64,000 nt of DNA, taken from contig QYAI01000024.1 in assembly GCA_003988855.1 (NCBI GenBank), positions 372,001-436,000 of the forward strand, given 5' to 3'. The first letter of the stretch is position 1. Every line of letters begins with the position of its first letter. Below are positions 21,325 through 31,368 of this stretch, one piece after another. Origin of the DNA: Arachnopeziza araneosa. Lineage: Eukaryota > Ascomycota > Leotiomycetes > Helotiales > Arachnopezizaceae. The position numbers and the translations under genes were made by a program. Below the pieces are notes generated by a model, which was not told the DNA's origin, did not search any database, and worked only from the letters and a program-made list of their open reading frames with translations.

Positions 21325-22073
21325 CCATCAGGCCTCGACATGTGAAATATGTGCTGGACGTGCAGACTCGCGGTGAGGCTGAAACCTCGCGGTGGAAAGG
21401 GACGAGGGGAAAGAAAGTGGCCGAATTGTTGCTGGCTGAAACTCCCCAGGAGCACCAACGGGGAGGGGAGGTCGCGACCCAACGCCGTCTCCCGGCTGCC
21501 ACACACGTCGCCGGTACTTGGGATGCTGGGCCCTCTGTCATTCTTACCGACCAGACGGGGCCTCTTGCTGACCAGTCAGTTGGTGCTGGGCTGCAGAGGT
21601 TCAGCAGAGCCACCACATCTTTTTATACATTTCAATGTTTAGGAGAGAGCGCAGTCAGACGTCGCCGTGGTCCATCAACCTGCAAACAACATCACCTCAG
21701 CAATCTTGCGACGCTGGCGGCGGTGGAGGTGGATGCGTCGTCCTTGTCCTTGACCCCGTGGCTCAGGCTGGCGGTGGAAATTTAGCACATCAGGTGCTGG
21801 GCAGGCAGTTTACCAAGGACGTAATAGCATAGCAGAGCCTGCACGACCACGACCAATACCCTGAGTGACAGCCCGCCCAAGCTCCCAGAATTTCTTCGCT
21901 CGCGGTGCCGGGTGATCGCGCCCCTTCATCCCTGACCCATGGGCTTGGTCGCTCGTTTGGTGACATGACCCTTTTTCTCTCTTCCACTTCCACTATTATC
22001 CACCAAAACTAGAGCTCGATTCGGATGAGTGAGAGACTAGGGCTCATGGCCAATTTACCTGCAGAGGTCCACG

Positions 22074-22117
22074 CACAGCACAGCACAGCACAGCACAGCA
22101 CCGCACAGCGCAGCAGC
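22074..22117. repeat. CACAG pentanucleotide microsatellite
   Basis: Five perfect CACAG units followed by degenerate CGCAG/CAGCA units. It lies about 530 bases upstream of the arrestin start codon, in its presumed promoter. Confidence 0.85.
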
Positions 22118-22642
22118 ACGCCCTCGCTCGTCCATTCGGCCTTCACTCTCCCCTTGTGGACGATGAAGCGCAGCATCAGCTTTGCGCCGGTCTCTCCAGC
22201 TGCCACCAAGACCCCTCCTCGACAGGCACATAGCCGCTTGTGCCAAACCTGGCAACATTTCACATACCCTATTACATACGCGGTGCTGTACTCGTCGCCA
22301 ATGGTGGCATGGTGACACATAATTTGATGCTCTCAGCAAAAGGCTCTTAAGCTGACCATGTCCCGCTGGGGAGAGAAGGGTCGTGGTTTGAGAAGTCTGC
22401 CCAAGTGCCTTCGCAGGAGTCGTGAAGCATCCTCCCATCTCTGCCCTCTTCCAACTTCAACCTCGACTTCAATTCACACCAACCAAGTAACCTTGATCGA
22501 CCACGACGTCACCTGAAGCGTCTCCTGTGCCAAGCGATTGCCCGGATTTCTAGAAAGCTGCAGGCGGGAATAGCGTGTTCTTTGTGCCGTAGCAACCCCT
22601 GTCTTTTCCCACACCCCGCCGAAATACCTTATATCAGTCAAC

Positions 22643-24233
22643 ATGCCACACCGAGTCGCTACCTTCTTTCGCTCACACTCGACCAACGTCGACACTCCAC
22701 CAGACTTGAAAAGGGTTCCTAGGAGATCTCCGACGAGAATCCCCCGTTACGCAAGCCGTTCGTCGTCGTCTCCTTCTTCTTCAGCCTCTTCTATTGCATC
22801 GGACGAAAGAAGCGTCAAAATGCCCGAAAGCCACAAACGCCTCTCCTTTGCCGCCATGCATTCCCCAAAGATTGCTGGCCTGCACTCTCCCAAAAACTCT
22901 GCCACCAAGATCCAACAGCACCACTTCGCCAATCTCAATTGTCTGATTGAATCTCCGCCGCTCGTCTATTATGGCCCGACCAGCTCGAGTACCGGCGCGT
23001 TACTTTCAGGCCAGATGGTCCTTCAAATCGACGAGGAATCCATGCCAATTGAGTCGTTCAAGATGAAGCTTGGGTTGGAGGTCACAAGAAAGAAGCCATT
23101 TCACCCACATTGTCAAGAGTGTGCACACCAGACCAATGATCTGTTCACCTGGAATTTCCTCTCGGGTCCAGCCACGCTGAAGCGAGGTCAGTCACCCATT
23201 GATTTGCGAATGAAACCATCCTAACCTACTTGCAGGCAAGCACAGCTATCCTTTCAGCTTTCTCCTTCCCGGACACCTCCCTGCAAGCACAAAAGGTTCT
23301 CTTTCCTCGATTGAATACGTCCTTCGCGCAACCGTCGTCCCAAAAGGAGCCGAGCCGATCAAGTTTTCCCAAGTTCTTGATGTCAAGCGCAGCATTCTTC
23401 CCGCAGAGCATCCTCGGTCATCCGTACGAATATTTCCTCCCACCAACCTCGTCGCGAATATTGACCTGCCTTCTGTCCTACACCCCATTGGCGCCGAGGC
23501 GATAACCATGCGAGTTGAAGGAGCTGTGAAGAGAAACGTAGACGCGAAGACCCAGCATCAATGGAGAATAAAGCGGGTAACATGGCGTTTGGATGAGGTT
23601 CAGAGGACAATCTCGCCAGCCTGCCCCAAGCATGCCGCCAAGTTGGGCGGATCCGAGGAAAGCAAGAAAGGTTTGGCACACGAAGATATCCGGACAATCG
23701 GAGCTGATGAAATGAAGAGGGGATGGAAGGCAGATTATTCCACTCCAGATGGACAAATTGAGATGGAATTCCCAATCTCGATCCGCTCAGATGCGCACCC
23801 CATCTGCGATGTCAAGGCAGAAGATGGAACAGAGGTGTCGCACCTCCTTGTCATTGAGATGGTGGTTGCCGAAGAATTTGCACCGACCAGAAAACCTAAC
23901 AATTTCACACCAACTGGCTCAGCCAGGGTTCTCCGGATGCATTTCAACCTCACGGTCAGTGAACGTTCTGGTATGGGTATCTCTTGGGATGAGGAACAAC
24001 CACCTCTTTATGAGAATGTCCCAGCCAGCCCTCCAAGATACTTTCACGCGGAGATCTATGATGGACCACCCATCCCAGACTACGAAAACTTGCCTCACCT
24101 TGAGGGTGTTGCACAGACTTTCAGTCCCGTGCAGCAAGGAAACGGCGAAGGGCCATCAAACCCCCGATCCACCTCACCTGCCGCTGCACCAGGTCGTCTC
24201 AGTCTCGATGACTTTCGACTTGATCGGGATTGA
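22643..24233 (+). CDS. LDB19: LDB19/ART1-type alpha-arrestin (Rsp5 adaptor)
   Basis: Exons 22643-23186 and 23236-24233, giving 513 residues. Proteins of this family are cytosolic arrestin-fold adaptors that recruit the Rsp5/Nedd4 ubiquitin ligase to plasma-membrane transporters for endocytosis. The first 90 residues are basic and Ser-rich. The arrestin/LDB19 domain follows, with LLSGQMVLQIDEESMPIESF, the FTWNFLSGPATLKRG turn joined across the 49 nt intron to KHSYPFSFLLPGHLPAS, and YVLRATVVPKG. Later strands include ITMRVEGAVKRNV and VTWRLDEVQRT. Two PPxY ligase-binding motifs are visible near the C-terminus, PPLY at about 437-440 and PPRY at about 447-450, which strengthens the functional call. 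The intron (GTCAGT...TGCAG) is phase 1. LDB19 is the closest yeast name; orthology is inferred. Confidence 0.88.
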
Positions 24234-25447
24234 ATACTTAAGTTTTGGGCTATTTCTGATTATTTTCTTTAACTTTGGGTGGCGAGCATATTTGAATGAC
24301 GAAAACGTGGCATTGGTGGATATACCCCTGGCTTTCATCGATGAGACCAGAAGAAGAAATTTCCCTGGCAACAGCAAGAGATAAGCTAGGCAGCATCTCC
24401 TCTTGAAGAGTTTATGAGCGTGGCGTTAATTTTGGAAAAAAAAAATGGTCTGGGCATAGCGTGGGTTTTATTGTAGCATGGATAGCGGGATAGCTGCAGT
24501 ACTCGGACTAGCTCCTAGAATTTGGAAAACCAAATAAGAATACAATACCTGATACTACATCCCTACTTGTCTTTGAAGATGTAACGAGCTCTAGAACTGC
24601 AAAGGACGTGAAACAATCCCAATTCAGAGAAAGGTGTGCCTTGAAGAAATGTTATATGAGATGCCAAGCCTTGGATGAAATAAGGGGGCTTCGCTTATTT
24701 GCCGAGAAGATTCCTTCACTGTTTGTGTATAAGAAAGACTGCCTACTAGGTGATGGGTAGATCTCACTGAAGTAAGAAGCCCATCCGCATAGAGAATACT
24801 ATGAGAACGCGGTAGCACAGATTGTGATTTGTTACCTGCCAACCACTTCTCAAAGTCTGTCAAGCCGAGCAAGTAGCGTATTCTTCCTCTTGTAGCTTGA
24901 TGGTCTGAGTCAACATCAGCAGCGCTCCTGACAAGCTCAAATCTCCAGCAAAGGATCAAGCAGTTCCTGAGTATCTCGACGGTGTAAATCTTTATTGTTT
25001 GGTGGCCTTGGCAGTCGTTCCGGACGGGTTGGACTTCCGTCGACTAGAGCGGGTACTTGTGATTTCCAGGCCTCGAGGCTGAGTTAAGAAAGAGTCTTCT
25101 TTTCCGGGCGCTTGCTCCAAGCAGTAAGGCATACACGGTGAATGTTTCGAGAGGGGCGAAATAGGAATCATTCTTTTCGGTTCAGGTTCTGTCTAGTGAA
25201 TTATTTTTGGGAGTTGGAACGTTCCTGCCACTTTTAAACCTTGGAGAGCGCGTTCTCTTTCCTTAATATAATTCAGGCCCTCGAAACATCCAACATCTCA
25301 CGCAACCGAACACACTGAGGAGCTGTAAAGGTTTTTCGCCATCTTATTGTAAGGCTGATAGTCAAAGCGATCGACAGAAACATTTGGTGAGCGTCTTTCG
25401 AAGTCAGTAATCCATATCTCGATGTGACTGACAAGCATCGTAGCAAG
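24234..25447. other. Intergenic, about 1.2 kb
   Basis: Between tandem plus-strand genes. Short open frames on both strands lack any recognisable similarity. It probably holds the arrestin 3' untranslated region and the promoter of the next 2EXR gene. No RNA gene or repeat is seen. Confidence 0.55.
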
Positions 25448-26655
25448 ATGAAAGGTAACAACCAGGCCGAGAATGAAGCTGAATGGGAAGAAATTTCAAA
25501 AGCCATCGCCAACTTCAAGTTGGAAGACGTCGAGAATGGAGTTGAATCGAGAGAAGCTATTGAAGTCATCGCTAGGTAAGGTCAAATCCAAGGAGTCACT
25601 AAGTCTCTATCGCTTTCAACCTCATATCTAACATCCGCACCTGTCCTCAGCGCCTTCACGCTCTTCCCAGACCTTCCAGCAGAGTTGAGAAACAAAATCT
25701 GGTACCATGCCGCAACCTCGGGGAGAATTGTCAGGTGGGGACGACAGTCTACTCCAGCAATCTTCCGTACTTCTCACGAGTCCCGAAGAGAAGCTATTCA
25801 TAACACGTCATTGGTGATGTGCCAATTGCGAGCGGAGGAGCAATACGGTTTCTACATCAACTTTGAGAACGACCAGCTGTACCGCAAGACTCGGATTCCG
25901 GGCCCGCTTCCGATTCTCTTGCGGTTCTCGGATGTCGCTCACTCGCCACTGTTCCAAGCTCCATGGAATTCTCCTCCACGCGCAATCTTTCATGCTTCAG
26001 TAAGGATTCCCGGGCTCTATCAGTCCTTTGTTATTTTTGCTCCTGAATCAGAGTATTTCAAGTGATACACTCTTAAGACAACTGCATCCGGCAGCATGTG
26101 ATCCTCCTCACTCTAAGACACGCTCTAAAAGGAAAATGCTAACTCCCCGGTGTTCCCAGTGGACTCGTCAAATTCAATGTAAGTTCTTCTTAATCTTTTT
26201 ATTGTACATAGAGTTCTCCTTCATTCAGTTTCAAGGTACATGTTACTGTGAATTGCCTACTGCTTTGTAATATCTAACGTACTATTCTCTGACATCATCA
26301 AGGTCTCATCCTTCCTCTTGATGATGTTGCATCTCTTGTCCGAAAGGATATCACATTCCGTAAATTCAAGGGTCATCACTGGCATGAACCTCTAATATGG
26401 AGTAACATTCTCTATATGTTTCCTAATCTAAAACAGTTGCGTGTCATTTTTGACCTGAAGTTGGACGTTTCTACTTCGGTCAAAGATTTGAAGCGCCGCT
26501 CCTTGGATTCATCTACGCATGTTCAAGGCGATATGATGTCGCAGATTACAACTTCTTACTTGCGATTCAAGGAGTTTTACAACCTGTTTGAGGATGAGTT
26601 CGAGACAAAGCGTCCATATATTTTTGAGCTGGAGTTTATTGGAGTTAGGCAATGA
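25448..26655 (+). CDS. 2EXR domain (F-box-like) protein, copy C
   Basis: Four proposed exons, 25448-25575, 25651-25999, 26160-26178 and 26303-26655, giving 282 residues. The 2EXR domain starts at FTLFPDLPAELRNKIWYHAA, followed by AIFRTSHESRREAI, YGFYINFENDQLY and WNSPPRAIFHAS. The tail (LILPLDDVASLVRKDITF, then FPNLKQLRVIFDLK) is in the right order for the family. The joining exon is only 19 nt (WTRQIQ plus one base). It is chosen because its flanking signals are good (GCTAAC branch, CCCAG acceptor, GTAAGT donor) and all phases fit. Without this splicing, the frame stops at 26065 and the C-terminal half would be orphaned. The alternative is a pseudogene disrupted at that point. Family call firm, model tentative. 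Confidence 0.7.
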
Positions 26656-28188
26656 CTCGGACGATGAACTGAACACGTGCTAGATATTCATACGTAAGTA
26701 CCAAGAACGTTAGTTATTTGTGCAATGCAACAGGGATAAGGATTCGGGGTTTAGGTGGTTGTATCATTAGGCGCAATAGAGCAAGCGGTAGTATCAAAAA
26801 TCGGCTGACATACTTTTAACGTTGAGTAATATCGCATGTCATCCCAAGAAAACAAGCCTATGACATAATATAAGTGATAAACTTGAGGCGAGGTTTATGC
26901 CCACACAGCTCCTAGAAATCAACGAACCTTCTTTTCTGAACAAGCCTAGATTCATGTAGTTCATGAAGTCAAGATCTGGGCCCAGTCTTGCATTCCTTCT
27001 TCGATCAATGTACGTGAGACATAACATATTTAAATAGAAGCAGCAATAAAAATCCGGTTAGCTCTAAATATCCGGAGGTACTTAAGCATGCGCTTCTTCC
27101 AATATTGTAAGTAAATGGCTCTTTGAATAATAGGTCTATCACGAAATATTTCTCGATTTGCCTCTATCACCAACAGACGCCATTTATCAACTAAATTGCG
27201 CCAGAACTCTCAAGTGATAGCTCCAAGAGGATTCTGCATGCGACGGCTGGATTTAGAAAGATTGCTGCCAACTTTAAAAGGCGATGGTTGTGAGGTTTCG
27301 ATTTAACATTTCTGCAGGTGGGGAGTTGGGGTCGGAGATACCGAGCTCCGCTTGCCGCGATTTCTCATACTCTTCCAAAAATTTTTATTGCAGTTTTGGA
27401 GGTTTCGCGACCCCTTTTGCGGACATTGCGGACCGAACGCCGCGATTGATGGGCTGCGAAGTGCAACAAAACCACGCGTGAAGAAAGATGACTGGTGAAA
27501 TGTTCCGATGAATGGGTCGGCGCTATTGGATCGTGCAAGATTTAGGGTATAGGGATTTTTCAAGTCAAAGATATTAATAGTAAGATTCTCATCGTCGAAT
27601 TACTGTCTCAAACATCGAATAAGAAGGTGAGAGCTCCATTATAAATCTAAAAGGAAAGCAAGCTCCTCAATTAGGAATCGTAAGATCACGTGATCGATAC
27701 TCTATATTCCTCTATTCCACTCTATAAACTACAGATATGATAGTACCTCAAATGTAACTGTGGAAAGGTGATGAAAAGACAAGTTGACGAGGCACGATAC
27801 TTACTCCATGCAAAATAGTTGTCGTTGGGCTTCGCTTGAGTAAGCCGAGAGTTGATATCAAGATCTTGACGACTATGCCGGGAGGATGGCATTGTACAGT
27901 ATTCAAGTAGCTGGCTGAGTTAAGATGGAGAGCCTATTTTCAAACAAGATAATAGCGCCTACGAGAGGTCTACCAAAGGACTCACCGGGATCGACGTCAC
28001 AAGCTTCCAGATCCCTGCAAGGTCGCTGAGGCTTGTGACTATCACAGCCACGGTAGCTCCTGAGCTCAGCTTAGTACAAACAATATCGTCGCTCCTTCTC
28101 AAGCTCCAATGTACTTCTAGTCATTCCTTTGGTCGCGCAGCAAGATATACCTCCAGGATTCACATCTGCCAGGTCGTCAACAGTTGCA
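26656..28188. other. Intergenic, promoter side of PHO8
   Basis: About 1.5 kb with no credible gene. It includes a palindromic CACGTG element at 27684-27695, about 500 bases before the PHO8 start, listed separately. The rest is AT-rich, with short chance frames. No tRNA-like or repeat structure is recognised. Confidence 0.55.
27684..27695. promoter_or_regulatory. Palindromic CACGTG (E-box) upstream of PHO8
   Basis: GATCACGTGATC is a perfect 12-base palindrome centred on CACGTG, about 500 bases upstream of the alkaline phosphatase start codon. CACGTG is the core of Pho4 (yeast) and NUC-1 (Neurospora) phosphate-starvation regulators, so control by phosphate is plausible. The same core also binds Cbf1-like and sterol-type bHLH factors. 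Confidence 0.5.
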
Positions 28189-30240
28189 ATGGCACCCACC
28201 CAACCCTTGTTTGCTTCAGATCGGCGGGACTCCTCGATACACTCGGAACAACGTGCTGTGGATGAGGATACAGCGCTCCTAGGGGGTCAGCGGCAGGATC
28301 ATGGTGCTTCCCGGAGCCGTCGTGGCTTCTGGCGCGAGCTGGGTCTCTTCACCTGGGCCGTCCTGGCTACAGCAACTGCTATCGTCCTCGCTGTCGTTTC
28401 TCAACATCAGTCTGCCACTGGACATAGCAAGAAGCCAAATCCTAGCGGGAAGCGAAATCTGATATTTATGGTGTCGGATGGCATGGGACCTGCCAGTTTG
28501 TCCTTGACCCGTAGCTTTCGGCAATTCCAAGGTAGCTCAGATTTCCTCGGGATCCTTCTGTCCTGCTGATCGTGGCATAGATACTCTCCCAATAGACGAT
28601 ATCCTTACACTCGATCAGCATCTCATCGGATCATCTCGAACCAGGTCGAATAGCAGCCTCGTCACGGACTCTGCGGCAGGGGCTACGGCGTTTTCATGTG
28701 GAATGAAGTCTTATAATGGAGCTATATCAATACTTCCCGATCACAGTCCATGTGGGACTGTTTTGGAGGCTGCCAAGAAGGCTGGTTATATGACAGGATT
28801 GGTGGTAACTACTAGAATTACGGATGCTACACCGGCTTGCTTTGCCTCGCATGTTAACAATCGGGCTTATGAGGATATCATTGCACAACAGGAAGTCGGA
28901 GAGCATCCTTTGGGACGAGGTGAGTAACTCATTAGACTCAGGGAGGCGCGCTGCTGAAGCATAACAGTTGTCGATTTAATGCTTGGAGGTGGCCGGTGCT
29001 ATTTCTTACCTAATACCACCGAGGGTAGCTGTCGCGGTGACGATAGAGATATCACCAAGCTGGCTCAAGAGAAATATGGGTGGAATTACATTGATAGTCG
29101 AAAAGATTTTGACTCGCTGAAGCTTGGCAGTGCTGCGAAGCTGCCTTTACTGGGGCTTTTCGCGCCCACTGATATTCCATTTGATATCGATCGACAGAAA
29201 ATGAACGATATCTACCCATCGTTGGATGAGATGGCCCGGACTGCTCTTAAGGCCCTCGAAACTGCAACCAAAGACAGCGACAAAGGCTTCTTCCTCATGA
29301 TTGAAGGTAGTCGAATTGATCACGCAGGCCATTTCAATGATCCCGCTACCCAAGTAAGAGAAGTTTTAGCGTATGATCAAGCCTTTGCTAGTGTACTAGA
29401 GTTTCTGGAGAGATCTAGTACTAAAGGAGTCCTTGTGGCAACATCTGATCACGAGACAGGGGGTTTAGCCATTGCGAGACGTGAGTGCTATCACTGAGCG
29501 ATTGATCCTATTGGAGCTGATATTCTGCCAGAACTAACCACGACTTATCCAAGATATCAATGGCTACCAGAAGTTCTTGCAAATGCTTCTAGCTCTGCAC
29601 AGTACCTTGCTCATAAGCTAAGGAGCCGCATTGCGGAAGGTAATGAGGGAGAGAGCCTCAAAAGCTTTGTTAGCGAGGAGCTTGTTCACAAAGGGTTGGG
29701 CATTACGGATGCTGCGGATGAAGAAATTCAATCACTTATCGATAACCCCGCTATCAGTCTGTATACATTTGCGGATATGATTAGTCGACGAGCACAGATC
29801 GGCTGGTCGACACATGGCCACTCAGTGAGGAACCCCAGCTCGATCACTCTATTTCCTCTTTGATTCCGAGAGCAAGTATCCCAAGTGGCGTATACTCATT
29901 TCAATCGCATTTAGCAACACTGAATTGTCTTTAATCCCAACACATGCTGTAAAGGGAATTTGCTGACTTCCCGGGGCTCTAGGCCGTTGATGTCAATATT
30001 TATGGTACAGTAGGCTCTGATGCTTTGCGTGGCAACCACGAGAATATTGAAATTGGAGAATTTCTTCGAGAATATTTGGATGTCGATGTTCATGCTATCA
30101 CGGAAGAACTAATAGAGAAGTCCAAGTCATTTACCTCTTTGAGCACTGATGCTCAGGACTGGACTGGAGCAATTCCTACTCAAGAGGAACTAGATGCCCT
30201 AGAATCTCACTATCAGAAGCTGTACGAGGAAGCACTGTGA
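28189..30240 (+). CDS. PHO8: Vacuolar alkaline phosphatase
   Basis: Five exons, 28189-28531, 28581-28919, 28968-29480, 29532-29824 and 29983-30240, giving 581 residues; yeast Pho8 has 566. It is a type II membrane phosphomonoesterase of the vacuole. A cytoplasmic tail of about 60 residues precedes one transmembrane helix (FTWAVLATATAIVLAVV). The catalytic domain shows IFMVSDGMGPASLSLTRSF (metal Asp), SLVTDSAAGATAFSCG (nucleophile Ser), TTRITDATPACFASH, DLMLGGGRCYF, FFLMIEGSRIDHAGH, TSDHETGGLAIARQ and the C-terminal metal site GWSTHGHSAVDVNIYG. Each intron junction restores a family motif (for example GR-VVDLMLGGG, ARQ-LTTTYP, GHS-AVDV) and keeps phase, so the model is strong. All ligands expected of the family are present. 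A CACGTG palindrome lies in the promoter. Confidence 0.95.
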
Positions 30241-30889
30241 GAAACGTTTCTGTTATCGATTTGCTATAGATACCACTTATTGCATGTACTTTAGAAATAC
30301 CCTAGAAACCATTTCTGGCGCCATAATTCAGCATGTTTCACAAAAAGATGGAACAGACCAGGTGATTCTGCAAACGATGGGAAGTTCATACAGTTACACA
30401 TAAGCCATCTGTTTGTAAGACAAACTATTCTTCAACAGCATTCTTTATTTTTGCTTTTCGTGTGCGGGTGGTTTTGTTTTTGCTAACATCAAGATGTTGT
30501 GGATTTCCCCTCGCTCCTCAACTAAGTTTGTTGTAGTTTGCTTCTCTCCAATTGAGAGTCATGACAAGTGTACAAAGATTGATTGTTATTTGACACCTTT
30601 ATCTCGATCTGCTGGTCTTTGAAACATTTATCCAGCGATCAAATCATTGCATTTGAGGGTCGTATCTCCTCATCTAGAATCATCTGCGAAGCCCAACATG
30701 GCCACTTCGCTCATGTAATGGTTTGGAACAAGAACTGAATGGGAGAAGAACCCCCGAATTTCTACCAACACCAGCACACTCATTGAAACCCTCTGGACGC
30801 TGAACTCATATGTACTCAAGCCTCCCCCTCCACGCACCGGAGAACCTCACCTACGGCTCCAATCAGCACGCCCGATTCTCAAACCGACC
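30241..30889. other. Intergenic, about 650 bases
   Basis: AT-rich spacer between PHO8 and a small cysteine-rich gene on the same strand. It probably contains the PHO8 3' untranslated region. No RNA gene, repeat or credible open frame is seen. Confidence 0.55.
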
Positions 30890-31198
30890 ATGTGTCTCTA
30901 CTGGAGCATCGAGTGTCTCTGCGGCCACCGCACCCTCCTGGCTGGCGGCAACTGCTACCTCATCTACGACCAGCTGCAGCGCATCAACGAGCCAGCCGAG
31001 TTCGCGAGGCCGGGCATCCCCTTCGAGATCCCACCCCAGTGCCTCCCCAACCCGCGCAATATCCAGAGGAGGTTCGTCAACCAGTACTGCTCGTACGAGT
31101 GTATGAATAATGGCATCTATGCGGCGGGGAGGTGTGGGACGAGGGATGCGAGATATGGACCGGGGTCGGAGAGGATCGGGGTGGGTTGGAGGTATTGA
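30890..31198 (+). CDS. Small cysteine-rich hypothetical protein
   Basis: Single exon, 102 residues, not assigned to a known family. It begins MCLYWSIECLCGHRTLL and has eight cysteines (residues 2, 9, 11, 22, 51, 67, 71 and 82) with a histidine at 13. The arrangement (CxC near the start, a CxxxC pair at 67-71) suggests zinc binding rather than a disulfide-rich secreted effector, because no signal peptide is present. Short fungal proteins starting 'MC...CGH' are common in ascomycetes but I know no function for them. The G+C-rich coding sequence and a clean ATG (ACCATGTG) support a real gene. Overlapping frames on the same strand are probably shadows. An 18-G run lies just downstream. Confidence 0.55.
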   Translation: MCLYWSIECLCGHRTLLAGGNCYLIYDQLQRINEPAEFARPGIPFEIPPQCLPNPRNIQRRFVNQYCSYECMNNGIYAAGRCGTRDARYGPGSERIGVGWRY

Positions 31199-31239
31199 TG
31201 AGTTGGGATGAAGGGGTGGAGCTGGGTACTTGGCGTCTT

Positions 31240-31257
31240 GGGGGGGGGGGGGGGGGG
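31240..31257. repeat. 18-base poly-G run
   Basis: Uninterrupted G18 between the small cysteine-rich gene and the convergent NDUFAF6 gene. Homopolymer length is often unreliable in assembly. It could also form a G-quadruplex in DNA or a 3' untranslated region. Confidence 0.9.
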
Positions 31258-31368
31258 TTAAGATGGAAGGAAACGGTGCTATTGATGCATTTTATGGGGT
31301 CACGAGAGGTTCGCTATTGTTGATGATTTGACTGCGGGAGAAAGATTGATGGATAAATGTGGATATCC

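Larger units (their letters stand above)
19106..22642. other. 3.5 kb intergenic region with tandem repeats
   Basis: No open frame here looks genuine. The longest (plus strand 20952-21785) begins at GTG, overlaps long frames on the other strand and is low in complexity. Roughly the right half is richer in G+C than the flanks. Four tandem repeats lie in it and are listed separately. It may serve as a long promoter region for the arrestin gene at 22643 and the 2EXR gene ending it on the left. An unannotated non-coding transcript is possible but not supported by any signal I can see. Confidence 0.5.

Noticed and set aside
20825..21785. Long overlapping open frames on both strands (277 codons plus, 125 codons minus)
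   Set aside because: The plus frame begins at GTG, both are low-complexity in a G+C-rich stretch containing tandem repeats, and neither shows a recognisable motif. Such mirrored frames are expected by chance in G+C-rich DNA.
30810..31110. Two further frames overlapping the small cysteine-rich gene
   Set aside because: They are Ser/Ala- and Arg/Pro-rich alternative readings of the same G+C-rich sequence; the cysteine-rich frame with a good ATG context is preferred.
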